A DNA stretch of 64,000 nucleotides from Mycobacterium aquaticum (GCF_002086485.1 NZ_MVHF01000002.1:310001-374000), one strand, 5' to 3'; numbered from the stretch's first letter, positions 17,792-26,575 are shown. Numbers and translations are program-made. The notes: a model not told the origin generated them from the letters alone.

Positions 17792-19039
17792 GTGTCCGAG
17801 ACGGTTGAGCACGTCGACGACGAGCAGCGCGCAGTCGTCGACTATCTGGCGCGGCTCGGTGCCGCGATGCTCGCCGCCGATTATTCGGTCGACTATGTGC
17901 GGATGGTGCTCACCCGCGCCAGCGACCGCTTTCGTCTCGAACCTCGTTTTCTGATCTTGCCGAACTACCTCCAGGTCGGCGAATCCTGTGACAGCCGTAT
18001 CGAGCACGTCGGTGAGAGCATCCGCTACGACCAGGCGTTCCAACTCGGCGCACTGGTGCGCAGGACGTATCGGAACTTCATCAGTCCCTCGGACGGCACC
18101 GCTGAGCTCGACCGGATTCTGGCTTTGCCCCGCCCGCTTCCGTGGTGGGTCAACATGATCGGGTACGCAGTGCAGAGCGCGGCGTACGGACTGATCCTGC
18201 AGCCGACTCCGGTCGGATTGGTGGCGGCCACCGGTTTCGGCCTGGTTGTCGGGGTTCTCGATATCATCGCGCGCTTCAATGCCGCATTCCTCCGGCTCCT
18301 GCCGTTCATCAGCGCCTTCATCGTCACGTTCGCGGCGTTCAGCATCGGACGGCTACTGCACATGGGGCAGGACAGCCTGCGCGTGCTCATACCGCCGCTG
18401 ACGTTGTTCCTGCCGGGTGTCGGCATCACGTTGGCAATACTCGAGGCGTCTACAGGTGAAGTCGTTTCCGCGGCGGCTCGCCTCACGCAAGGGTTCACCC
18501 GGCTGGCGCAACTCGCGCTCGGAATCGTGCTCGGTATCCAAGCCCTCGGCATCACGCAGTGGGAGTTGACCGACGCACCGCGAAACCTGCTCGGCCCCTG
18601 GGCGCCGTGGCTAGGGGTTGCGGTGTACGGCGTGGGAATCATGCTCTACCACGGGCCGCCCCGCCGATTCATGCCGTGGTTGCTGCTCATCCTCTACGTC
18701 AGCTATGCCGCTCAATTCGGCACCGCTGAACTGTTCGGTGCGTACACCAGCGGATTCGGTGGTGGCTTGGCGCTCATGATCTGCACCTTGGCGCTGGGTG
18801 AGCTGCGCAGCACGCCGTCCTCACGGGTTCTGCTCGTACCCGGGTTCTGGCTCATGGTGCCCAGCTCGATCGGCCTGGTCGGCATCACCGAGATCGTCGG
18901 CGGCGACGGTGACAGCACCAACGCGATCATCCTGATGCTGGTCTCGATGTTGTCGATCTCGCTGGGATTCCAGGCCGGACGCGCGATCTGGGCACTCGTA
19001 CCGCCCCGCATCCGCTTCCGCGACGACGCAGAATATTGA
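17792..19039 (+). CDS. ThrE-family threonine/serine exporter-like protein
   Basis: A 415-residue membrane protein of the ThrE type. The N-terminal cytosolic part (about 1-115) has the family's AAMLAADYSVDYVRMVLTRAS segment and precedes about ten transmembrane helices (about 120-400) arranged as two halves, matching the ThrE and ThrE-2 domains in one chain. ThrE of Corynebacterium exports threonine and serine; the substrate here is not proven. It starts with GTG directly behind a -10 element. The alpha/beta hydrolase 28 bp downstream has its own Shine-Dalgarno (GAGAGGAG) and may be co-transcribed. Confidence 0.82.
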   Translation: MSETVEHVDDEQRAVVDYLARLGAAMLAADYSVDYVRMVLTRASDRFRLEPRFLILPNYLQVGESCDSRIEHVGESIRYDQAFQLGALVRRTYRNFISPSDGTAELDRILALPRPLPWWVNMIGYAVQSAAYGLILQPTPVGLVAATGFGLVVGVLDIIARFNAAFLRLLPFISAFIVTFAAFSIGRLLHMGQDSLRVLIPPLTLFLPGVGITLAILEASTGEVVSAAARLTQGFTRLAQLALGIVLGIQALGITQWELTDAPRNLLGPWAPWLGVAVYGVGIMLYHGPPRRFMPWLLLILYVSYAAQFGTAELFGAYTSGFGGGLALMICTLALGELRSTPSSRVLLVPGFWLMVPSSIGLVGITEIVGGDGDSTNAIILMLVSMLSISLGFQAGRAIWALVPPRIRFRDDAEY

Positions 19040-19067
19040 CGGGTGGGACACCGAGAGGAGCCTCAGC

Positions 19068-20096
19068 ATGGAACGAACTGCCCAGGCGTGGCTTGAAGCG
19101 GGTGCTCACTTCGAGTGGGTCCCGACCGAACCCATGCGGCATACCCGCAACCTGAACATCTTCCACGCCGAGTTCGGCGATCCCGAGGCGCCGGTGCTGC
19201 TGATGGTGCACGGGTTTCCGACCAGCAGCATCGACTGGCAGGACGTGGTGGGGGAGCTCAGTACTGACTATCGGGTGTGCGTCCTCGACCTGCCCGGCTT
19301 CGGATTCTCGGACAAGCCCAAAGGCGAGGACTACACCCTGCGGCGTGACAGTGAGCTGCTCGGCTACTACCTGGTCGACGTCCTCGGTACGCACGAGGCT
19401 GCTGTCGTCGCCCACGATCGCGGCGACAGTGTCGCGCTGGCGTTCGCGCACCGCTGTGCCACTGGGCAGACGCCGTTCGCCGTGTCCAATCTGGTGCTCA
19501 GCAACGGGAACATCTTTTTGCCGCTGTCGAATCTGAACCAGTTCCAGCGGCTCGTCCTGCACCCTGAATCGGCTGCCGCGACCATCGCGGCGATCACGCC
19601 CCAGATCCTTGCCGCCGGTTTGGGGCAGACGACGTTCACGCCGCGGCGATCACTCGATGATCCAGCGATCGCTGCGCTGGCAGACACGTTCGCCGTCAAC
19701 GACGGCATCGGCGTCATCCACGACACGATCCAATATCTGGTGGAACGGTCCGAGCACGAGCAGGAATGGCTGAGGGCCCTGGCCGCCATGCCGGCGAAAA
19801 CCACTGTGGTGTGGGGGTTGTACGACGAGATCTCGCCGCTGCGGGTCGCGGCGTACGTCTGGAACAACTACCTCGCGACCAAGCCGGGGGATAACGAATT
19901 CTGGCTGCTGCCGGGCGCCGATCACTACCTGCAGAACGATCAGCCGACGCAATTCGTCCAGGTCCTCAAGGCCACGCTGTCGGACAGCTCGCCCACCGCT
20001 CCTGGGGCCGTGAGCCCCGATCCACAGGCGCCGGTGTTCCTCGATCGATCGCGGCCGCAACTGCCCACGGCGCAGGAAATGCTCGCCGGAACCTAG
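19068..20096 (+). CDS. Alpha/beta hydrolase (haloalkane dehalogenase/epoxide hydrolase-like)
   Basis: A 342-residue cytosolic hydrolase. The oxyanion motif MVHGFPTSSIDW (about 47-57) and DLPGFGFSDKP are as in epoxide hydrolases and haloalkane dehalogenases. The nucleophile elbow reads AHDRGDSVAL, giving Asp117 as the nucleophile in the place of HDWGG. The catalytic His is in GADHYLQNDQP near the C-terminus. The unusual Arg-Gly-Asp-Ser following the nucleophile makes substrate prediction unsafe. The last 30 residues are a Pro-rich tail. Confidence 0.82.
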   Translation: MERTAQAWLEAGAHFEWVPTEPMRHTRNLNIFHAEFGDPEAPVLLMVHGFPTSSIDWQDVVGELSTDYRVCVLDLPGFGFSDKPKGEDYTLRRDSELLGYYLVDVLGTHEAAVVAHDRGDSVALAFAHRCATGQTPFAVSNLVLSNGNIFLPLSNLNQFQRLVLHPESAAATIAAITPQILAAGLGQTTFTPRRSLDDPAIAALADTFAVNDGIGVIHDTIQYLVERSEHEQEWLRALAAMPAKTTVVWGLYDEISPLRVAAYVWNNYLATKPGDNEFWLLPGADHYLQNDQPTQFVQVLKATLSDSSPTAPGAVSPDPQAPVFLDRSRPQLPTAQEMLAGT

Positions 20097-20114
20097 ATCC
20101 GGCCTCATCCGGCG

Positions 20115-20120
20115 TAGGTT
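20115..20120 (+). promoter_or_regulatory. -10 element for the beta-propeller lipoprotein, probable leaderless start
   Basis: TAGGTT ends 6 nt before the GTG at 20127 and no Shine-Dalgarno lies between. Confidence 0.35.
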
Positions 20121-20126
20121 CGACGT

Positions 20127-21176
20127 GTGGCTCACCCAAGTCACGCGAGGGCGGTGCGGGCAGCGGCTCGGCGTCTGCTCTACATTGCGGCGACCGGGAT
20201 CCTTGCTGCGGGCTGCGCAGGCGGCCCGGCCGGTCCACAGTCCTTGCCATGGCAACAGGTGTCGACGCTTGACTTGCCCGGTGGCACAGGTCGTTTCGAT
20301 TACACGGCGCTGGACGCTGGAAAAGGCCTGCTGTTCCTGGCGCATATGGGGGCCGGCCAGCTCGTCGAGGTCGATCTGCCTCACCACCGGGTGCTGCGGA
20401 CCGTGAACGACCTGCCGGATGTGCACGGCGTGATCGTGGTGCCCGAAGAGAGGCGGGTCTATGCGACCGTGACCGCACGCAACCAGCTGTTGGCGCTCGA
20501 CGAGGACACCGCCGCCACCGTTTTCGCTGTTCCGACTGGCGCCTATCCGGACGGTCTGGCCTACGACCCGCTACGGCATACGGTGTGGAGCACCAACGAA
20601 AGTGCCGGCAACGAAACGGTTGTCGACGCCGTAGCCGGCGCGGTGGTGGCGACCGTCCCTCTCGGCGGAGAAGTCGGCAACGTCGTCTACGACCCCGCCA
20701 TCGACCGCATCGTCGTTGCCGTACAAGGCCGCGGTGAGCTGGCGGCGATCGATCCCGTCTCGAAAGCGGTCGTCGACCGCATTGCGACTCCGGGATGCGA
20801 TCGCCCACACGGGCAGGTACTGGACAACGTCCACCAGGTCATGTTCGTCGGCTGCGAAGGCAATGCCACCCTGGTCACGGTCGATCTCGCGAGCCGCAGC
20901 GTCGTCGACAGGCTGACGGTCGGTGATACGCCCGACGTGCTGGCCTACGATCCGCCGAGAGACCGGGTGTACGTCGCCTCTGAAAGCGGCTGGGTCAGCA
21001 TCGCCGACCACGACCGCGGACATCTGCACGCGCGCGGCTCGGCTCACGTCGCCACCGGAGCTCACACCTTGGCCCTGGACCCGGTAACCGGCCAGGCCTA
21101 TCTCCCGATCGCCGACAATGGTCACGGCACGCCGCAGTTGTGGGAATACCGACCGAGCGCGGCTTCGTCCCGATGA
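20127..21176 (+). CDS. YncE-like beta-propeller lipoprotein
   Basis: A 349-residue predicted lipoprotein. The signal peptide ends in a lipobox, ILAAGC, with Cys near residue 29. The rest is a seven-bladed propeller built of repeats such as VDLPHHRVLRTV, VDAVAGAVVATVPLGGE, IDPVSKAVVDRIATPG and VDLASRSVVDRLTVGDTPD, with YDP motifs between. Such YVTN/YncE-type proteins bind ligands or partner proteins outside the cell; no enzyme motif is seen. It lies upstream of phoU without an obvious functional link. Confidence 0.82.
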   Translation: MAHPSHARAVRAAARRLLYIAATGILAAGCAGGPAGPQSLPWQQVSTLDLPGGTGRFDYTALDAGKGLLFLAHMGAGQLVEVDLPHHRVLRTVNDLPDVHGVIVVPEERRVYATVTARNQLLALDEDTAATVFAVPTGAYPDGLAYDPLRHTVWSTNESAGNETVVDAVAGAVVATVPLGGEVGNVVYDPAIDRIVVAVQGRGELAAIDPVSKAVVDRIATPGCDRPHGQVLDNVHQVMFVGCEGNATLVTVDLASRSVVDRLTVGDTPDVLAYDPPRDRVYVASESGWVSIADHDRGHLHARGSAHVATGAHTLALDPVTGQAYLPIADNGHGTPQLWEYRPSAASSR

Positions 21177-21211
21177 TCGGGCGGTGTGGTGCGAGCCCGC
21201 CGAACAGGCCA

Positions 21212-21217
21212 TACCAT
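21212..21217 (+). promoter_or_regulatory. -10 element for phoU, probable leaderless start
   Basis: TACCAT ends 8 nt before the ATG at 21226; the intervening CAGCTCGT has no Shine-Dalgarno. Confidence 0.4.
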
Positions 21218-21225
21218 CAGCTCGT

Positions 21226-21870
21226 ATGCGGCACGCCTTTCGGGCGCAGCTCGATGCCCTGCACGGCGGGATCGCCGACCTGTGTGATCACGCCGGATCC
21301 GCCATGGGCCACGCCACCGAGGCGCTGCTGCAGGCTGATTTGCAGATCGCCGAAGGCGTCATCGACCGCTACAGCGACATCGCCTACCTGTGCGCATCGC
21401 TCGAATCCGACGCGTTGGTGATCCTGGCGCGGCAAGCCCCCGTGGCCGGTGATCTTCGAGCAGTGGTGAGCTCGCTCAAAGATGTGGCCGACCTCCAGCG
21501 GATGGGTGCGCTGGCGACGCATGTCGCGCGGATCAGCCGACGCCGCCATCCTGCGGTCGCGGTACCCGCCGAGGTTGCCGGCTATTTCGGCGAGATGGGC
21601 CGTATCGCCGTCAGACTCAGTGAGGACACCAAAAATGTTGTGCTGGCTCGGGATCCAGACCAAGCCGCGCAATTGAACGTCGATGACGAAGCGATGGACG
21701 AGCTGCACCGAGAACTGTTCGCACAGGTGATGAACCCGGGCTGGTCACACGGCACCGTCACGGCCGTCGACGTCACATTGCTGAGCCGCTACTACGAACG
21801 TTTCGCCGACCACGCTGTCGATGTCGCCAACCGCGTCATTTACCAAGCGACGGGGAAACAGCAGCGCTGA
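21226..21870 (+). CDS. phoU: PhoU/PhoY-family phosphate-signalling regulator
   Basis: A 214-residue all-helical protein made of two three-helix repeats. It restrains phosphate uptake signalling through the Pst transporter and the SenX3-RegX3 system in mycobacteria. The sequence follows PhoY2 closely: MRHAFRAQLDALH at the start, QAPVAGDLRAVVSSLK, VARISRRRHP, EVAGYFGEMGRIAV, and RYYERFADHAVDVANRV at the end with the metal-binding E-x-x-D pattern. The ATG at 21226 is chosen because it matches the family N-terminus; an upstream in-frame start would add 36 residues with no similarity. No pst genes lie nearby. Confidence 0.92.
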   Translation: MRHAFRAQLDALHGGIADLCDHAGSAMGHATEALLQADLQIAEGVIDRYSDIAYLCASLESDALVILARQAPVAGDLRAVVSSLKDVADLQRMGALATHVARISRRRHPAVAVPAEVAGYFGEMGRIAVRLSEDTKNVVLARDPDQAAQLNVDDEAMDELHRELFAQVMNPGWSHGTVTAVDVTLLSRYYERFADHAVDVANRVIYQATGKQQR

Positions 21871-21885
21871 ATGCGGCCCAGGGTG

Positions 21886-22578
21886 TCAGCGTGGCAGCTG
21901 GTCGAGCCACCCGGAGTTACCGTCGACGGCCTTGCTGTCGATGACGACAAGTGGCACACCGGGATCGGGGAACTGACTGAGCAGTGCATGGTTGTTCGTC
22001 GCGATGGTGTGCGGGTCGTAGGGGATGGGCAGGCCCAGCCGGATCATGTCTTGCGCGGACTGCGGCGCGCCGACGTGATCCGCGAGGCTCGCGAGTTGAT
22101 CGTTGCTGAGATCTGACGGGCCCTTCTCCTTCGGCTGCTGATCAGCGGAATAGATCTGCTCTATGAAGCGCCACGTGGTGTCGCTCGATTGCGAGTGGTC
22201 TGCGACGAGGTAGGCAGCGTAGATCGCTCGACTGTCGTAAGTGCCACTGGCCGAGTACTTCTCCAGGAAATTGACGAAGCGAACGTTGACGTGAAGCTTG
22301 CCGGCTTCGATGCGTCGGCCGATCTCGGCGCCCTGGTCTCGGACCATCTTGCCGCTGAAGGGGCACAGCGGATCGAGATAGAGCTCGATCTGGCCTGGCG
22401 CCGCTGGATCGCCGAGGGCGATGACATCGCCCGCGGGCGACGCGTCGGCCGCGTACGCCCGACCGACGTTGGGACCCCACACCACAAGCAGCGCTGCGAG
22501 CAGGCCCACCAACGCGATGTGAATCGATCGAAATGCCGGCGTCTTCACCGAGCCGGCTCCAGTCGGGCTCACATTCAT
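21886..22578 (-). CDS. DsbA-like thioredoxin-fold exported protein with a single cysteine
   Basis: A 230-residue protein with an N-terminal membrane anchor or signal (about 16-43, ending RAYA). The thioredoxin fold is of the mycobacterial DsbA type: IELYLDPLCPFSGKMV, then the helical insertion, and the cis-Pro loop in PGVPLVVID. The usual CxxC is Cys-Pro-Phe-Ser here, and this is the only Cys in the protein. It therefore cannot form the intramolecular disulfide of an oxidase; a monothiol reductase, isomerase or binding role is more likely. The ATG at 22578 is chosen because it directly precedes a good signal peptide. Confidence 0.82.
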   Translation of the reverse strand: MNVSPTGAGSVKTPAFRSIHIALVGLLAALLVVWGPNVGRAYAADASPAGDVIALGDPAAPGQIELYLDPLCPFSGKMVRDQGAEIGRRIEAGKLHVNVRFVNFLEKYSASGTYDSRAIYAAYLVADHSQSSDTTWRFIEQIYSADQQPKEKGPSDLSNDQLASLADHVGAPQSAQDMIRLGLPIPYDPHTIATNNHALLSQFPDPGVPLVVIDSKAVDGNSGWLDQLPR

Positions 22579-22660
22579 GATCACCATCATGTCCCAGGCA
22601 GGGATGGCATCATGTCGCTGTGCGTTCGACCAGTCGAGGGTTGAAGCCGGGGATCGCCCG

Positions 22661-23353
22661 ATGACGACGTTCTTGCTCATCCCGGGCGGTGGGGCGGACC
22701 CGTCGTGCTGGCGGTTCGTCGTGGCCGAGTTGGCCGACCGTGGGCACCGAGGAATCGCAGTTGACCTGCCTTGCGAGGACGACGCGGCGGATCTGCACGC
22801 ATATGTGGCGGCAGTCGCCGCCCAATATGCCCATCAGCGGCACGACAACGAGCGGCCTGTCGTCGTAGCTCATTCTTTCGGCGGCTTCACCGGGGCCCTC
22901 GCCTGTGCGCGGGTCGACGCGTCCGCCATGGTCTATGTCTCGGCTATGATCCCGCGGCCGGGCGAACGACCCGATGATTGGTGGGCGGCGACCGGATGGA
23001 AGGACGCGCACCGTGCCGCGGCCAAGTCTGGCGGGTATGACCCCGATGACATGGATGCTCTGTTCTACAACGGAGTCGACGCCGCGGTAGTAGCGGACGA
23101 GGTCGAACGTGGACAGTCAGATACGCCGTCGCTGGCACCGTGGCCGTCAGCAGACCTTCCCCAGCTACCCACCCGGTTCGTGCTGTTCAGGGATGACCGC
23201 TTCTTCCCTGAGTCGTTCATGCGTCGGGTGGTAGCCGAAAGACTGGGCATCGAACCTGACATCATTCCCGGCGGGCACATGGCGATGTTGTCGCATCCGG
23301 TTGAGCTCGCCGATCAACTCGTCTCGGCGGCCGAAGCGTGCAAGGGGATGTAA
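22661..23353 (+). CDS. Alpha/beta hydrolase (esterase-like)
   Basis: A 230-residue cytosolic alpha/beta hydrolase. It starts MTTFLLIPGGGADPSCW, with the glycine-rich oxyanion segment. The nucleophile Ser is in VVVAHSFGGFTG, the acid probably in LFRDDRFFP, and the His in PGGHMAMLSHP. This small, lid-poor type resembles salicylate-esterase/RsbQ-like hydrolases. The start at 22661 leaves 82 bp to the divergent DsbA-like gene. A short hairpin, CGGGG-CAA-CCCCG at 23356-23368, follows the stop. Confidence 0.82.
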   Translation: MTTFLLIPGGGADPSCWRFVVAELADRGHRGIAVDLPCEDDAADLHAYVAAVAAQYAHQRHDNERPVVVAHSFGGFTGALACARVDASAMVYVSAMIPRPGERPDDWWAATGWKDAHRAAAKSGGYDPDDMDALFYNGVDAAVVADEVERGQSDTPSLAPWPSADLPQLPTRFVLFRDDRFFPESFMRRVVAERLGIEPDIIPGGHMAMLSHPVELADQLVSAAEACKGM

Positions 23354-23446
23354 CACGGGGCAACCCCGCCACCGATACGCGAATGTGACCGCTCACACGC
23401 CTGCAGCGAACCAGCCCTATGAGTTGAGCGTGGCACGTTGCTCGAG

Positions 23447-24097
23447 GTGACGACGCCGTCTGTCGCGCCGCGTCGGCGAGGTCGCCCACCGACAGCTACG
23501 GCAGCAGGGACGAGGAACCGGATTCTGCAGGCGGCCCGCGAAGTGTTCGGTGAATGCGGGTACGACGCCGCGACGTTCCAGACCATCGCGCGCCGAGCCG
23601 GCCTGACCCGACCAGCCGTCTGCCATCACTACGCCAGCAAGTCCCAGCTCTACAGCGCAGTGGTCGAGCAGACCACTGCCGCGGTGATCAGTCCCGCCGT
23701 CCTCAAGGCCCAGCACCAGCCGACCCTGCTGGCCAAGCTGTCGACCTTCTTCGCGGCGGTCATGAGCGCCGAGTCCGCTGCCGCCGCATTTCTGGTGACG
23801 ACGGTGTTCGAGTCGCGTCGGCACCCTGAATTCGCCGACTCCACCCCCGACGCGTTGCAGGCTTCGCGGGAATTCGTCGCGTGGGCCCTTGACGACGCAG
23901 TGGGCCGAGGCGAGGTTGTCGTCAACACCGACGTCGCCGAGACGGTCGAGATGTTGCTCGCGGCCATGTGGGGACTGGGCTTCTACGTCGGCTACGTCAG
24001 CAGCGGTGGGCACCTCGGTGACATGGTCGACCAGTTCGAGCTGCTGATGGCCAACAAACTCTGGCAGCTGAGCAGCGCGGTGGCTGACCAGGCGTAG
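23447..24097 (+). CDS. TetR-family regulator
   Basis: A 216-residue TetR regulator. The HTH lies at about 20-62 (RILQAAREVFGECG, RRAGLTRPAVCHHYASKSQLYSAVV), with an unusual recognition helix LTRPAVCHHY. The C-terminal domain is a TetR_C helical bundle (about 75-205). The start is uncertain: the GTG at 23447 is chosen, while a TTG at 23438 would add three residues. It follows the esterase on the same strand by 93 bp and may control it, but no palindrome was found. Confidence 0.8.
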   Translation: MTTPSVAPRRRGRPPTATAAGTRNRILQAAREVFGECGYDAATFQTIARRAGLTRPAVCHHYASKSQLYSAVVEQTTAAVISPAVLKAQHQPTLLAKLSTFFAAVMSAESAAAAFLVTTVFESRRHPEFADSTPDALQASREFVAWALDDAVGRGEVVVNTDVAETVEMLLAAMWGLGFYVGYVSSGGHLGDMVDQFELLMANKLWQLSSAVADQA

Positions 24098-24119
24098 TCG
24101 ACGCGGTTGCGTCTCGTCC

Positions 24120-24467
24120 CTACTCCTGCCGGTCGATGATCTCCCGTAGTTCGGAGTTGTGGTCTTCGAGATCCAGGATGCGGGCAATACCGGCGATGTT
24201 GACGCCCGCGGCCACCAATGCGGCGATGCGCCGGATGCGGGCAAGGTCATCCGCGCTGTAGCGGCGGGTGCCCCCTTCGGTACGGCTGGGCGACAGCAGG
24301 CCGTGGCGCTCCCACAGCCTCAGCGATTGGGTGGGAACGCCGGAGAGTTCGGCGGTGACGGAGATGCCGTATACGCCGTGGTCAGGGGCGGGCGCACCGC
24401 GGGCCCGGTGTCTGTCGGCACCTGCCGGACGGTGGCTTCCAGTGTCGGGGAGATCTTGGGGCGGCAA
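24120..24467 (-). CDS. MerR-family regulator, HspR-like
   Basis: A 115-residue DNA-binding protein divergent from an Hsp20 gene. The MerR HTH (about 33-75) reads YGISVTAELSGVPTQSLRLWERHGLLSPSRTEGGTRRYSADDLARI (key residues only: LRLWERHGLL, GGTRRYS), then a dimerisation helix ending DLEDHNSELREII. This is the HspR pattern, a repressor of heat-shock genes. It probably starts at the TTG at 24467, behind GAGAGGCAAG; the first 30 residues are low-complexity. It converges with the TetR gene. Regulation of the adjacent hsp20 is likely. Confidence 0.85.
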   Translation of the reverse strand: MPPQDLPDTGSHRPAGADRHRARGAPAPDHGVYGISVTAELSGVPTQSLRLWERHGLLSPSRTEGGTRRYSADDLARIRRIAALVAAGVNIAGIARILDLEDHNSELREIIDRQE

Positions 24468-24510
24468 TCTACTTGCCTCTCATCTGTCGTGATGCTATAT
24501 AGAAACTTGT

Positions 24511-24537
24511 GCCGACTGACACAGATTATCAGTCGGC
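24511..24537. promoter_or_regulatory. Inverted repeat upstream of hsp20
   Basis: GCCGACTGA at 24511-24519 and TCAGTCGGC at 24529-24537 form a perfect 9-bp inverted repeat with a 9-bp spacer, ending 40 bp before the hsp20 ATG. It may be an operator for the HspR-like protein or a 5'-UTR hairpin. It is not the standard HAIR sequence (CTTGAGT-N7-ACTCAAG). Confidence 0.6.
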
Positions 24538-24577
24538 TTCCATTCAGAACAGGAAAGGATGTGTGGAGGTGGCCACC

Positions 24578-25030
24578 ATGCTGATGCGTACTGATCCGTT
24601 CCGGGACCTGGACCGTTTCGCCCAGCAGGTGCTCGGCACGGCAGCGCGCCCGGCGATCATGCCGATGGACGCCTGGCGTGATGGTGAAGAGTTCATCGTC
24701 GAGTTCGATCTGCCCGGTATCGCGGAGGACTCGCTGGATCTGGACATCGAGCACAATGTGGTGACGGTGCGCGCGGAGCGTGCGCCAGTGGACCCCGACA
24801 GGGAGATGCTCGCGACGGAGCGGCCCAGGGGGGTGTTCTCGCGCCAGTTGGTGCTCGGCGACAACCTGGATACGGCCAAGATCGCCGCGAAGTATCACGA
24901 CGGGGTGCTGCAGCTACGAATCCCGGTGGCGGACAAGGCCAAACCTCGCAAGATCGTCGTCGACCGACCTCGCGACCATGCGATCGTGGACGCCGACTCC
25001 TCGTCGCCCAGAGAATCCATCAACGCCTGA
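24578..25030 (+). CDS. hsp20: Hsp20-family small heat-shock protein
   Basis: A 150-residue holdase chaperone. The alpha-crystallin domain spans about 32-130, with [33 protein letters not shown], and the closing strand [21 protein letters not shown]. The N-terminus [17 protein letters not shown] is typical of actinobacterial Hsp20. The ATG at 24578 lies 9 nt after GGAGG. It is divergent from the HspR-like regulator, and a palindrome sits in its leader. The C-terminal tail of about 20 residues is acidic. Confidence 0.93.
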   Translation: MLMRTDPFRDLDRFAQQVLGTAARPAIMPMDAWRDGEEFIVEFDLPGIAEDSLDLDIEHNVVTVRAERAPVDPDREMLATERPRGVFSRQLVLGDNLDTAKIAAKYHDGVLQLRIPVADKAKPRKIVVDRPRDHAIVDADSSSPRESINA

Positions 25031-25353
25031 TCGGCCGCGCACGCGTCAACGAATTTCGCGGTGCGTGGCGTCCCGGGGAGTTGGATGACCGGACTTCTTC
25101 AGGCCCAGCGCCCCGGCCGACCCGCTGAACAACCGCACATCGGGAAAGGGGGTGGGACCACCGCGATGTGGCAAGAGGGGGTGGCGGCGGCAGCGCCCCC
25201 ACCCCTCGGACAAGGAGTTGGGCCAATGGCCGGTGCGCTGTGAGATTGGGAGGTTGGGGGTCCTGACGAAGGCTGCGAAGCCAAACGTGCTGAGCAACTT
25301 ACATTCTGATGTGAAACAACGCTTGCATAACCGAAGCTATTTAGGATGGAACC
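25031..25353. other. Intergenic region with a GC-rich imperfect hairpin
   Basis: No gene was recognised in these 323 bp. An imperfect hairpin pairs GAGGGG at 25175-25180 with CCCCTC at 25202-25207, extended inward by a bulged GTGG/CCA stretch. It could end hsp20 transcripts, but it lies 145 bp after the stop. The last 60 bp are AT-richer and probably hold the promoter of the PAS-ANTAR gene. Confidence 0.4.
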
Positions 25354-26112
25354 ATGACTGGGGCTGGCGATGGCACGTCCATTTCCGGGATCGACGTCTC
25401 CGGGACTGCAGGCGTAGCGGCGACCGACGTGATCGACGTCTTGACCGAGGGGCTGGCCGGGCAGGCGCCGGCGACGATGGGGTGGTTCCGCTTCTATTTC
25501 GATGAGCAGCGATGGGAGTGGTCGGAGCAGGTTGCGCGGTTGCACGGCTATGAGCCCGGCACGGTGGCGCCGACGACCGAGCTCGTGCTGTCGCACAAAC
25601 ATCCCGACGACCGCGACAAGGTTGCCGACACCATCGAAGCCATCATGAACACGCGCGGTGCGCTCAGCAGCAGGCACCGCATCGTCGACACCGCCGGTGC
25701 GGTGCACTGGGTGATGGTGATCGGGGACCAGTTCTTCGACGGTCACGGCGCGGTGATCGGCACGCACGGTTTCTATGTTGATGTGACGCCGGCCGAGGAT
25801 CAGCGTAGGGACGCCGAGCGTCGGCGGCAGGACCTTGTCACGGCGCGGGTGGCCGAGATCGCCGCCAGTCGCGCCAGCATCGAACAGGTCAAGGGCATGC
25901 TGATGCTCATCTACAACGTCGACGAGGACGTGGCGTTCGATGTGCTCAAGTGGCTGTCTCAAGAACACAACGTCAAGCTGCGCGTCCTGGCCCAGCAGTT
26001 GAGCATCGACCTGCGGGGCGTGGCCCGGGAGACCGTTGATCAGTCAATCTATGACCACGTGCTGCTGACGGTGCATCAACGTCTGGCGGCGAACCCTGAA
26101 GCGGCGTCCTGA
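25354..26112 (+). CDS. PAS-ANTAR RNA-binding antiterminator-like regulator
   Basis: A 252-residue cytosolic regulator. A PAS domain (about 40-150, with WFRFYFDEQRWEWSEQVARLHGYEPG in its core: key pattern WSEQVARLHGY) is followed by a coiled linker (QRRDAERRRQDL) and a C-terminal ANTAR domain (about 170-235: ASRASIEQVKGMLML, DVAFDVLKWLSQ, KLRVLAQQL). ANTAR domains bind paired RNA hairpins and prevent termination; PAS supplies the signal. Such proteins are numerous in mycobacteria. No partner kinase or target hairpin is evident nearby. Confidence 0.88.
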   Translation: MTGAGDGTSISGIDVSGTAGVAATDVIDVLTEGLAGQAPATMGWFRFYFDEQRWEWSEQVARLHGYEPGTVAPTTELVLSHKHPDDRDKVADTIEAIMNTRGALSSRHRIVDTAGAVHWVMVIGDQFFDGHGAVIGTHGFYVDVTPAEDQRRDAERRRQDLVTARVAEIAASRASIEQVKGMLMLIYNVDEDVAFDVLKWLSQEHNVKLRVLAQQLSIDLRGVARETVDQSIYDHVLLTVHQRLAANPEAAS

Positions 26113-26125
26113 CGCCAATTCCCGT

Positions 26126-26575
26126 TCAGTCCGCGCTTTCCCGGTCTTCGAGGCCGACGGCTGCTCGCAGCTCCTTGACGTCGGCTTCGGCGTCCGGATC
26201 GTCTCGCAGATGGTGCATCAGATCGCCGAGGGCCTCGGCGATGGCATTGAGTTTCTGCTGAAGCGCGTCGTCCGAGCGGCGCTCGGTGTTCTGCAGCAAA
26301 GCCACCAGCAAGAACGTGATGATGGTGGTGATCGTGTTGATGATCAGCTGCCAGGTGTCGAGCTTCAGAAAAGTGAACGTGGGTGCCCAAAGCACCACGA
26401 GGAGCACACAGCCCAGGAAGAACCAGGCCCGCGACACAAACGAACTCGCGCCCGTGGCGAACCTGTCGAACAGTGACAGACCCGGTTTGCTGTCCGACGG
26501 CATGACATCGTCTTCATCGGCAGGGCACTTCCCGTTGTGCCCCTTGTGCCCCGCCGAATCCTTGACCGCCACCAT
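26126..26575 (-). CDS. Low-affinity iron permease-family small membrane protein
   Basis: A 149-residue membrane protein. Two transmembrane helices (about 48-70 and 75-97) are separated by LDTWQLIINTITTIITFLL, with KLNAIAEALGDLMHHL behind; this pattern is that of the Iron_permease (PF04120) family. The C-terminus is acidic and cytosolic. Transport of iron is a family label from fungi and is not established for bacterial members. The ATG at 26575 lies 7 nt after GGAGGG. An upstream extension of the frame is not supported. Confidence 0.75.
   Translation of the reverse strand: MVAVKDSAGHKGHNGKCPADEDDVMPSDSKPGLSLFDRFATGASSFVSRAWFFLGCVLLVVLWAPTFTFLKLDTWQLIINTITTIITFLLVALLQNTERRSDDALQQKLNAIAEALGDLMHHLRDDPDAEADVKELRAAVGLEDRESAD

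Noticed and set aside
24468..24577. A HAIR element (CTTGAGT-N7-ACTCAAG) for the HspR-like regulator
   Set aside because: Not present; only a different palindrome was found.
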